DNA from: a bacterium
Lineage (GTDB): Bacteria; Spirochaetota; Spirochaetia; JABEVK01
Direction of reading: 5' to 3'
Length of the DNA: 19,512 nt
NCBI GenBank assembly: GCA_021781625.1
Contig: JAJXWL010000015.1
Span: 1-19,512, forward strand
The stretch's first letter is position 1. Every line of letters begins with the position of its first letter. Positions 7,330 through 13,064 of this stretch are shown here, one piece after another. The position numbers and the translations under genes are program-made. The notes under the pieces are model-generated. The model searched no databases. It saw only the letters and a list, made by a program, of their open reading frames with translations, and was not told the DNA's origin.

Positions 7330-7739
7330 GGTGTACTAAAAGTAATTGGCCGAATCTCGTCCACTCTTTGCTTTTTTCAGGACTTTGTCCCCAAAATCTT
7401 GAAAAATCGAAAAATTTTTTGAAGCAGGAGCTTAAATGCCCCAGTTATCAGGTTGATCGCGCAGAAGACGTCCTGCAGCGTCTCGATTCGGCCGGCATGC
7501 CGGACAAAAACCCTTTTTCGGAGGTGCCATGATGGTACAATTCGCTTATGACAACAGAACTGCCCCTGCGCCGTGTTTAGTTGAAACGTGTTTAGCTGAG
7601 ACTTGCTTTGGTTTCGTTGGAGGCGATTCAACAGGCCCAGCCACGCGCCTCCAGGTTTACGAACAGCTTGGGTAGACAAGCGAGAATTTCGCGCCTGCCC
7701 TGGTAAAGTCATGAGACGTGGAAGGTTAAATGAGTCGTT
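7330..7739. other. Long spacer without a confident gene
   Basis: About 410 bases separate the PepSY gene from the terminator at 7740. The stretch contains small hairpins (AAGC/GCTT around 7422-7433; AGACG/CGTCT near 7467; a 12-base palindrome CCGGCATGCCGG at 7492-7503; GGAGGCG 7619-7625 with CGCCTCC 7646-7652). It also holds one ORF with a good ribosome-binding site (listed separately). I compared it by eye with the hallmark sequences of RNase P RNA, tmRNA, SRP RNA and common riboswitches and found none. It could be a long 3' leader or tail, a small peptide gene, or an unrecognised structured RNA ending at the terminator. Confidence 0.5.
7529..7675 (+). CDS. Possible small protein, 48 codons
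   Basis: A short ORF starts with two ATG codons after CGGAGGTGCC; the second ATG has an ideal spacing to GGAGGT. The predicted product begins MMVQFAYDNRTAPAP and continues with an unusual repeat, CLVET-CLAET-C, encoded by a 15-base tandem duplication (7574-7588 and 7589-7603). It ends LQVYEQLG. There is no signal peptide or membrane segment, and I recognise no family. An intrinsic terminator follows 65 bases after the stop, consistent with a small transcription unit. A 32-codon ORF opens on the opposite strand from the same ATG region, which weakens the case. The alternative is a structured RNA or untranslated tail. Confidence is low. Confidence 0.25.
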   Translation: MMVQFAYDNRTAPAPCLVETCLAETCFGFVGGDSTGPATRLQVYEQLG

Positions 7740-7770
7740 GGCGCTAAAAGAGATTTCAGCGCCTTTTTTT
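7740..7770 (+). terminator. Intrinsic terminator
   Basis: GGCGCT (7740-7745) pairs with AGCGCC (7758-7763), and AAA/TTT pairs inside the loop extend the stem past one mismatch. Seven T residues follow directly (7764-7770). This is a classic rho-independent terminator on the plus strand. It ends whatever is transcribed through 7330-7740, either the PepSY gene with a long 3' tail or a small independent transcript. Confidence 0.8.
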
Positions 7771-7840
7771 GCCCTGAGATCAAGTTTATTTGCAGTACCA
7801 ACCGCGTGGTCCCTCGGAATTCCGGGCCTAAATGGGTCAA

Positions 7841-8022
7841 TTTAACGCAAATTGATGATCAAATTCAGCGAAATTTGTGCTAGAAATCGGCGAATTTGAT
7901 GCTAGAAATCAGCGAATTTTGTGCTCAAATTCGGAATTTTATCGACGATTTTTCGTCGTGAAATCGTCGATTTGTTGTCGTGAAATCGTCGATTTTACGA
8001 CGAATTATCGCAATAATTCGGA
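7841..8022 (+). repeat. Degenerate 22-base repeat array with palindromes (element 2)
   Basis: Five units of exactly 22 bases (7851-7872, 7873-7894, 7895-7916, 7949-7970, 7971-7992) and one of 20 (7917-7936) follow each other, with a 12-base partial unit at 7937-7948. The first type ends CGGCGAA or CAGCGAA (units 1-3; GGAA in the 20-base unit); the second type ends AAATCGTCGA. No unique spacers separate the units, so this is not a CRISPR. Internal palindromes include ATCGACGATTT 7941-7951 with AAATCGTCGAT 7961-7971, and TCGTCG 7986-7991 with CGACGA 7998-8003. Motif order matches the reverse complement of the element at 2293-2397. It lies between a plus-strand terminator and the 3' end of the minus-strand methyltransferase gene. 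Confidence 0.8.
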
Positions 8023-8045
8023 TGTTTTCAGAGTGTCCCTCACTC

Positions 8046-9311
8046 TCACCGTTCCAGCGTCACCACCGCTTCGACGTGCGAGGTGTGCGGGAACATATCC
8101 ACCGGCGTACAGGTGCGGGCCTTCCATCCTGCCGCAGTGAGGTGTTTCAAATCCCGGGCCAACGAAGCCGGGTAACAAGACACATAAACAAGCCGACGGG
8201 GGGACCTTGCGGTCAAAGCCTCGAGAGCCCGAGGGAGCAGACCTTCACGAGGAGGGTCAATCACTGCGACTTCCTCTGGAGCACGACTCAACACAGCTAA
8301 GCTAGGTCCCAAGTCTCCCGCCAAAAAGCTGGCGTTCTTAACCCCAGAGAGCAGGGCACTTTGTTTCGCCGCTTCGACAGCCTGCACATTCACCTCAAGA
8401 CCCACAACTTCCGCAAAATCCTGCGCCAACGCCAGCCCAAAAAACCCCGAACCGCAGTAGAGGTCAAGGAGCCTTGAACCACCCCGAGCCTCCCGTCTAA
8501 CGACTTCTAACAGCGTTTGAGCTTGGGTTTCATTGGTCTGAAAAAACCCATTGTGGGGTACCAAATATTCCACCAAACGCCCAGGACCAACTTCACAGGT
8601 CTGCTTCAAAAACGCTTCTGGCCCCCAGGACTGATAGACCGTGCCCGGATTCCCTTTTGAAGAGGGAAGCGTTACGCCTGCCCCGACAAAACCCGGAACG
8701 AGTTGTAAAAACTCAAAATCCTTGATGCCGTGCCGGTTGGCAAACACGTGGATTCCCACCTGACCCAGAGCATTACTGCGCAGGTGAAGCTGTTCAACAC
8801 CTCGCGGCAGGCGCTGTGTCCTCAGAAACGCCCAGGCCTTTTGCAGGGCGGGCGTTTGCACCCGGCACTCCGCTGGCGAAAGGGTTCCTTCCCATTCCGG
8901 GACAAACACAGCACGGCCATTTTCATTTTTTAACGAAAGTTTATTGCGGTAGCCTTCGGTCGGCGAAGCCAAAATGGGGTTCATCCTGCCCGTAAAACCA
9001 CCCCGTCCCCTCAGCACCCCGGCCAAGGTTTTTTCTTTCCAAGTTAACTGGGCAGAGTAGGTCAAGTGCTGCCATTGGCACCCCCCACACCCCCGGTCAA
9101 AGGCAGGACATGGCGGAACAACGCGATCGGGACCTGGTTTAACAACTTGACCCAACGTGGCGTGTGTCCAGCGTTCACGGGTGGCAGTGGGGGAACTGAC
9201 GATCACATCGCCGGGAGCGGTTCTTGCCACGGCCACAAATTGTCCCCCTGTCTGCCCGACACCGTAGCCGGCTTCGTTCAGGGTGGTAATGGTCCAGGGA
9301 TGGGCTTTCAT
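8046..9311 (-). CDS. 23S rRNA (uracil-C5)-methyltransferase, RumA/RlmD type
   Basis: This 421-residue enzyme belongs to the TrmA/RumA family, which methylates C5 of a specific uridine in RNA using S-adenosylmethionine. A TRAM-type RNA-binding domain opens the protein (TITTLNEAGYGVGQ). A 4Fe-4S ligand set follows as C68-x6-C75-x2-C78 with C149, as in RumA. The SAM site is LLDLYCGSGFFG (281-292), the catalytic cysteine is Cys379 in VYVSCYP, and the general base is Glu414 in HTSHVEAVV. The presence of the iron-sulfur cysteines points to 23S rRNA rather than tRNA as target; which position (U1939 or U747 equivalent) is not decided. I chose the ATG at 9311 because the TRAM domain begins there; no strong ribosome-binding site is visible. 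A TTG at 9350 would add 13 residues. The gene diverges from the thiamin operon. Confidence 0.9.
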   Translation of the reverse strand: MKAHPWTITTLNEAGYGVGQTGGQFVAVARTAPGDVIVSSPTATRERWTHATLGQVVKPGPDRVVPPCPAFDRGCGGCQWQHLTYSAQLTWKEKTLAGVLRGRGGFTGRMNPILASPTEGYRNKLSLKNENGRAVFVPEWEGTLSPAECRVQTPALQKAWAFLRTQRLPRGVEQLHLRSNALGQVGIHVFANRHGIKDFEFLQLVPGFVGAGVTLPSSKGNPGTVYQSWGPEAFLKQTCEVGPGRLVEYLVPHNGFFQTNETQAQTLLEVVRREARGGSRLLDLYCGSGFFGLALAQDFAEVVGLEVNVQAVEAAKQSALLSGVKNASFLAGDLGPSLAVLSRAPEEVAVIDPPREGLLPRALEALTARSPRRLVYVSCYPASLARDLKHLTAAGWKARTCTPVDMFPHTSHVEAVVTLER

Positions 9312-9350
9312 ACGGCACTTTAGCCCAACCGGCCCTGGCTTAGCAACCAA

Positions 9351-9392
9351 GAACCTGGTCTCGGCCTCTTGGAAACCGGTCTCGGCCTCTTG
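9351..9392. repeat. 21-base tandem duplication upstream of the thi operon
   Basis: Two adjacent copies of 21 bases (9351-9371 and 9372-9392) match at 19 of 21 positions; the shared 15-base core is GGTCTCGGCCTCTTG. The duplication lies between the divergent methyltransferase gene and the TPP riboswitch. Its right end overlaps the -35 proposed for the thi promoter (TTGTCA 9390-9395). Flanking AACCTGG (9352-9358) and CCAGGTT (9402-9408) can also pair across it. Confidence 0.85.
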
Positions 9393-9418
9393 TCAAAGCG
9401 CCAGGTTGTCTCTACCTT
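9390..9418 (+). promoter_or_regulatory. Likely thi operon promoter
   Basis: TTGTCA (9390-9395, 5 of 6 to the -35 consensus) is followed after exactly 17 bases by TACCTT (9413-9418, 3 of 6 to the -10). A start near 9425 would begin just before the riboswitch P1 stem at 9428, which is the usual arrangement. Confidence 0.5.
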
Positions 9419-9427
9419 TAAGATGTT

Positions 9428-9524
9428 CACTTGGGGGAGCCGGAAGAGTCCGGCTGAGATAGAAGCACCATGAAGCTTCTGACCCCTGAACCTGATCCGG
9501 GTTATGCCGGCGTAGGAAAAAGTG
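9428..9524 (+). promoter_or_regulatory. TPP riboswitch (THI element) aptamer
   Basis: The leader of thiD contains the conserved thiamin pyrophosphate aptamer. P1 forms from CACTT (9428-9432) and AAGTG (9520-9524). The hallmark strings are GGGGGAGCC near 9433, CGGCTGAGA near 9451, GACCCCTGAACCTGATCCGG (9481-9500) and GTTATGCCGGCGTAGGAAA (9501-9519). The first arm has an extended hairpin (GCCGGA/TCCGGC), and an extra small hairpin (AGAAGC with GCTTCT) sits between TGAGA and GACCCC. Binding of TPP would lower expression of the five genes downstream. Confidence 0.95.
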
Positions 9525-9525
9525 G

Positions 9526-9573
9526 CCTCCGCTTTTAAGCGGCTTTCCCTTCTTTTTTCCACTCCGCTTTTAA
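9526..9573 (+). terminator. Riboswitch expression platform with alternative hairpins
   Basis: CCGC (9529-9532) can pair with GCGG (9539-9542) to give a short hairpin followed by the pyrimidine-rich CTTTCCCTTCTTTTTT (9543-9558), a likely weak intrinsic terminator. The 12-base string CTCCGCTTTTAA occurs twice (9527-9538 and 9562-9573), so AAGCGG can pair with either CCGCTT copy. The CTCC in each copy is also complementary to GGAG of the thiD ribosome-binding site (9588-9591), so translational control is equally possible. Confidence 0.45.
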
Positions 9574-9596
9574 CCCAGGATCCACAAGGAGATCTT

Positions 9597-10400
9597 ATGC
9601 GCCATGTTCTTTCCATCGCCGGAAGTGATTCCAGCGGCGGCGCGGGCATCCAAGCGGATCTAAAGGCCATGAGTGCCTGTGGTGTTTACGGCATGACGGT
9701 GATTACCGCCCTCACGGCCCAAAACACTCAGGGCGTTCAAGCTGTCCAGATCGTCGACGCCGAGTTTATCGGCGAGCAAATCGACTCTGTTTTTCAGGAT
9801 GTTCGCGTCGATGCCGTGAAAATCGGAATGCTTCCTGGTCCCGAGGCCATGAGAATGGTGGCCCAAAAGCTGAGGCACTACCAACCCCGTTGGATTGTCC
9901 TAGACCCCGTCATGGTCGCCAAAAGTGGGCATTCTTTGATGGCCCCCGAAGCTGTTGAAGTGTTTCAAAGCGAGATATTGCCCTTAGCCAGCCTTTTAAC
10001 ACCCAACTTACCCGAGACTCAGGCTCTCTCAGGCTTTTTGCCGCGAACTCTGGAAGAGATGGAAGTGGCCGGAGATCGACTCAAGGCCATGGGGGCTCAA
10101 GCGGTTCTGATCAAGGGTGGCCACCGCGAAGAAGATGCCAACGATGTTCTGGTTGACCAAAACGGGTCCGTGGTATTTTCCAGTCCCCGACTGGAAGCCC
10201 GACACACCCATGGAACCGGTTGTTCCTTGTCGAGCGCCATCGCCTCTTACCTCGCCCGAGGTCTCAGCCTTCGCGAAGCCGTCGAACGGGCCAAGAATTA
10301 TGTTTCAACGGGTATTTCGCACGGGTTGTCCGTGGGACAGGGCATAGGCCCCATTCATCACTTTTGGACGTTATATCAAGGAGAAGAACCCCACTTATGA
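9597..10400 (+). CDS. thiD: HMP / HMP-phosphate kinase
   Basis: This 267-residue ribokinase-fold enzyme phosphorylates hydroxymethylpyrimidine (HMP) and then HMP-phosphate, giving HMP pyrophosphate for thiamin synthesis. Visible motifs are the N-terminal IAGSDSSGGAGIQADLK, the substrate-binding region with QNTQGV, DPVMVAKSG (103-111), LTPNLPE (134-140), VLIKGGH (170-176) and the catalytic anion-hole HGTGCSLSSAIA with Cys209. All are typical of ThiD. I chose the ATG at 9597 because AAGGAGA stands just upstream and homologues begin at this point; the frame stays open further up, into the riboswitch, but that stretch is not coding. It is first in the operon and overlaps the next gene by ATGA. 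Confidence 0.95.
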   Translation: MRHVLSIAGSDSSGGAGIQADLKAMSACGVYGMTVITALTAQNTQGVQAVQIVDAEFIGEQIDSVFQDVRVDAVKIGMLPGPEAMRMVAQKLRHYQPRWIVLDPVMVAKSGHSLMAPEAVEVFQSEILPLASLLTPNLPETQALSGFLPRTLEEMEVAGDRLKAMGAQAVLIKGGHREEDANDVLVDQNGSVVFSSPRLEARHTHGTGCSLSSAIASYLARGLSLREAVERAKNYVSTGISHGLSVGQGIGPIHHFWTLYQGEEPHL

Positions 10401-11599
10401 ACACTGTTTCAAAAGACAAAACTACGCTCTCGGCCTTTGTCTTGGGAGCACTCTGGTTCGGTGCCGCCATTTCGGTGGCCGAAATTCTTACCGGCGGCTA
10501 CTTGGCCCCGCTGGGCTGGGCCACAGGCCTGGCCGTCATCCTCTTCGGCCACCTTGTGGGCGGCCTCATCTTTTTTGGCGCCGGTTGGATGTCCAAAAAA
10601 ACAGGTCATTCTGCCATCGGGGTTTCCCAGCTTTCGTTTGGGGCTTGGGGACCTAGGCTTTTTGGAGCCATCAACGTCCTGCAGTTAGTCGGTTGGACGG
10701 CGGTCATGGTCATCTTGGGTAGCCAGAGTCTCAATGCGATTTCGCAAGCCCTCTGGGGCTGGCAAAACCCCTGGGCTTGGAAGCTGATTTTAGGCGCCCT
10801 GCTTCTGTTATGGACAGCTAGCGGAATAACCGGCATTAAGTTTTTGAACACGACGGCGGTACTCTTGGTCTTTGCCCTTACTTTAGTCTTGGGCTGGGTC
10901 GTGTACCATACCGCCCCAGTCTCGTACCCAGCCCCTTCGCCCTTACGGGTATCCGACGCCATCGAGTTTGTCGTCGTGATGCCTCTGTCCTGGCTACCTC
11001 TGGTAGGAGACTACACGCGTCGCGCCAGAAGTCCTGCGGGAACCGTTGTGGCCGTACTGGGCTACGTGGCGGCGAGCGTGTGGATGTATTCCATTGGTTT
11101 AGCCTCGGCACTTGCCCTGGGAACGGCCGACCCCACCGCCCAAATGCTCAAAGCAGGGTTGGGTCTCGTGGGTTTGGCCATTTTGGTCATTTCAACTGCG
11201 ACCTCCGGCTTCTTGGATGTGGTCTCGTCCGGGGTTTCGTTCAAGAACATTTTCCCGGTGGCAGGTGAAAAGCCCTCTGCCTTGCTCCTAGGCGCTGTAG
11301 GCTTGGTTCTGGCTTTAGTGTTCCCCATGGATCAATACCAAAACTTTCTCTACATTTTGGGGGCTGTTTTTGCCCCCTTGTACGGGGTTTTGATCGCCGA
11401 TTGGATATTTTTTCGAAAAGCCCCCCGCTCAAAGGGGTTTTACCTCATCAGCTTTGTCTCGTGGGTTGTCGGGGTGGTGCTGTACTACCTTATACAAAAC
11501 CTTTCCACACCACTGGGGGTCACTGTGCCCACTTTTCTCGCCTCTGCCGTGCTGAGCTCGGTCTTAAAACTCACCTTAAAAACTAGGAAAACCGCATGA
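10397..11599 (+). CDS. cytX: CytX-like hydroxymethylpyrimidine permease
   Basis: This 400-residue membrane protein belongs to the nucleobase:cation symporter-1 (cytosine/purine permease) family. It has about ten to twelve hydrophobic helices. Typical family sequences are the first helix (LGALWFGAAISVAEILTGGY), the GHLVGGLIFFGAGW helix and the PLSWLPLVGDYTRRA motif in the middle. CytX members linked to thiamin genes are predicted importers of HMP, and its place behind a TPP riboswitch between thiD and thiM supports this role over cytosine uptake. The ATG at 10397 overlaps the thiD stop as ATGA; upstream ATGs in this frame lie inside thiD and lack support. Its own stop overlaps the thiM start in the same way, so expression is probably coupled. 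Confidence 0.85.
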   Translation: MNTVSKDKTTLSAFVLGALWFGAAISVAEILTGGYLAPLGWATGLAVILFGHLVGGLIFFGAGWMSKKTGHSAIGVSQLSFGAWGPRLFGAINVLQLVGWTAVMVILGSQSLNAISQALWGWQNPWAWKLILGALLLLWTASGITGIKFLNTTAVLLVFALTLVLGWVVYHTAPVSYPAPSPLRVSDAIEFVVVMPLSWLPLVGDYTRRARSPAGTVVAVLGYVAASVWMYSIGLASALALGTADPTAQMLKAGLGLVGLAILVISTATSGFLDVVSSGVSFKNIFPVAGEKPSALLLGAVGLVLALVFPMDQYQNFLYILGAVFAPLYGVLIADWIFFRKAPRSKGFYLISFVSWVVGVVLYYLIQNLSTPLGVTVPTFLASAVLSSVLKLTLKTRKTA

Positions 11600-12402
11600 A
11601 AACTTCACCAGCTTCCGTGCTTGACGTGCTTCGCGCTCAAGCACCCCTGATCCACCACATCACCAATGCCGTCACCATCAATGATTGTGCCAACATCACC
11701 CTCGCGTTGGGAGGCTCCCCGGTTATGGCCGACAGCCCCGACGAAGCCGCCGATATGGTCAATTTTGCCGGCGCCCTGGTGCTGAATATGGGTACCCTTC
11801 ATCAGCGTTCGGTCGATGCCATGATCGCCGCCGGAAAAAAAGCTCGGGAATTGGGTAAGCCGGTGATTTTCGACCCCGTCGGAGCCGGAGCCACGGGCTT
11901 TCGCCGAGACACCGCCAGTACCATCGTCAAGACCGTTCACCCCACGATCATTAAGGGCAACGCCGCCGAAATCAAGTTTTTAGCCGGAGAGTCCTCTCGC
12001 CAACGCGGTGTAGACTCTTTGGACGCAGAGGCCCGAGACGCCGCCATCAGCCTGGCTCGGGCCAATCAAACCGTTGTTGCCGTCACGGGTGTGACCGACT
12101 TAATCACCGATGGAAAAGTCCTCTATACCATTACCGGCGGAACAGCCCTTTTGGGCCGCATCACCGGCACGGGCTGTATGACCGCGTCGTTGGTCGGGTG
12201 TTTTGCCAGCGTCGAAGCCGACCCGCTGAAGGCCGCCCTCCTCGGTATACTCGCCATGAACCTAGCCGGTGAAAAAGCCGAAAAGGCCCTGCTGGCTGGC
12301 CAAGGCACGGGTCACTTCCGCATCAACCTCTTTGACGCCATCAGCACCTTAGCCGTAGAGGATTTTCCTTGGGACGAAAGGGTACGCCGTGAAGAGCTTT
12401 GA
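11596..12402 (+). CDS. thiM: Hydroxyethylthiazole kinase
   Basis: This 268-residue enzyme phosphorylates 4-methyl-5-(2-hydroxyethyl)thiazole, the thiazole half of thiamin, allowing salvage. Diagnostic segments are IHHITNAVTINDCAN (19-33), GGSPVMADSP, ALVLNMGT (60-67), KPVIFDPVGAGATGFR (88-103), IIKGNAAEI and the catalytic RITGTGCMT with Cys194. The length is normal. It starts on an ATGA overlap with the permease gene and its end overlaps thiE by 14 bases. Together with thiD and thiE it makes a complete two-precursor salvage route; no thiazole synthesis gene is present here. Confidence 0.95.
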   Translation: MKTSPASVLDVLRAQAPLIHHITNAVTINDCANITLALGGSPVMADSPDEAADMVNFAGALVLNMGTLHQRSVDAMIAAGKKARELGKPVIFDPVGAGATGFRRDTASTIVKTVHPTIIKGNAAEIKFLAGESSRQRGVDSLDAEARDAAISLARANQTVVAVTGVTDLITDGKVLYTITGGTALLGRITGTGCMTASLVGCFASVEADPLKAALLGILAMNLAGEKAEKALLAGQGTGHFRINLFDAISTLAVEDFPWDERVRREEL

Positions 12403-13039
12403 GACGAACTTTAAGCAGAACTTGGATTTTAACCCGGTGCTTTGCCTGGTGACAGACCGGACGAACCGTTCCCGTGAAGAGTTTTTAACGACTCTCAAGG
12501 CCACCCTGGAAGCTGGGGTGACCTGGGTCCAGCTCCGAGAAAAAGCCGGGGCCAGCGACCGTGAAATATGGGAACTTGGACTTCACGTTAGGGCTCTAAC
12601 GCAAATCTACAAAGTGCCACTGGTCGTTGATGATCGCCTTGACTTGGCCATGGCACTGGACGCTGACGGCGTTCATTTGGGGCAAACGGATTTGCCTCTG
12701 GCACAAGCCCGACGCCTCTGGCCCGAAGGCCGTATTTGGGGGGTATCGGTACACACTCGGGAACAAGCCGAACAGGCCCTCCACGAGGGGGCCACGTACC
12801 TAGGAGTCGGAGCCCTCTTTCCTACTGCAAGCAAAGCCGATGCCGTTCCCGCCGCCCACGCCGGGGTTCGTGACTTGACCGCTTTGGGCTTGCCGCTCAT
12901 TGGCATCGGCGGCCTCACTGCCGAACGGCTCCCCAGCGTCCAAGCGCTGGGCTGTGCAGGGGTGGCCGTCATCTCGGCGATTTGGGGTGCCGAAGACCCC
13001 GCCGCTGAGGTTAGGCGATTTCGTGCGGCCTGGGGATAA
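12389..13039 (+). CDS. thiE: Thiamin-phosphate synthase
   Basis: This 216-residue TIM-barrel enzyme joins HMP pyrophosphate and thiazole phosphate to make thiamin monophosphate. Characteristic motifs are WVQLREK (46-52), PLVVDDRLDLAMALDADGVHLGQTD, GVSVHT (118-123), YLGVGALFPTASK (137-149) and the phosphate-binding IGIGGL and VAVISAI (193-199). It begins with GTG inside the end of thiM, with AAAGG about eight bases upstream. The final codons and TAA lie in the first copy of a 21-base tandem duplication. The product, thiamin monophosphate, needs a kinase (ThiL) or dephosphorylation and pyrophosphorylation to become the cofactor; neither thiL nor a thiamin pyrophosphokinase gene is in the window. 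Confidence 0.95.
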   Translation: MKSFETNFKQNLDFNPVLCLVTDRTNRSREEFLTTLKATLEAGVTWVQLREKAGASDREIWELGLHVRALTQIYKVPLVVDDRLDLAMALDADGVHLGQTDLPLAQARRLWPEGRIWGVSVHTREQAEQALHEGATYLGVGALFPTASKADAVPAAHAGVRDLTALGLPLIGIGGLTAERLPSVQALGCAGVAVISAIWGAEDPAAEVRRFRAAWG

Positions 13040-13064
13040 GCTGGTGAGGCCTGGAAATAAGCTG
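13023..13064 (+). repeat. 21-base tandem duplication at the thiE/HAD junction
   Basis: Copies at 13023-13043 and 13044-13064 match at 18 of 21 positions and are directly adjacent. Each copy carries GTG, then GGCCTGG and ATAAGCTG. In the thiE frame each copy contains a TAA; in the HAD frame each copy begins with a GTG and encodes VRPG(D/N)KL. The duplication therefore doubles both the stop of one gene and a possible start of the next. Confidence 0.85.

Noticed and set aside
7432..7530. 32-codon minus-strand ORF starting MAPPKKGFCPAC
   Set aside because: It has a CxxC-like start but no ribosome-binding site and stops early; it may be only the antisense of the small plus-strand ORF region.
7377..7712. 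111-codon minus-strand ORF
   Set aside because: No ribosome-binding site, no recognisable domain, and it runs against the plus-strand terminator; it passes over repeats and palindromes.
7330..7740. RNase P RNA, tmRNA, SRP RNA or a known riboswitch
   Set aside because: None of the conserved core strings of these RNAs could be found by eye on either strand; a covariance search would settle it.
7841..8022. CRISPR array
   Set aside because: The 22-base units are directly adjacent and degenerate, with no unique spacers and no cas genes in the window.
9312..9350. TTG start adding 13 residues to the rRNA methyltransferase
   Set aside because: The TRAM domain begins at the ATG at 9311. The upstream extension is in the duplication-bearing spacer, although neither start has a strong ribosome-binding site.
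9522..9596. Longer thiD start inside the riboswitch
   Set aside because: The frame is open, but the extra codons fall in the aptamer P1 and expression platform, and a good ribosome-binding site marks the ATG at 9597.
12900..13022. N-terminal extension of the HAD protein
   Set aside because: These codons are a shadow frame of thiE and carry no HAD-like sequence.
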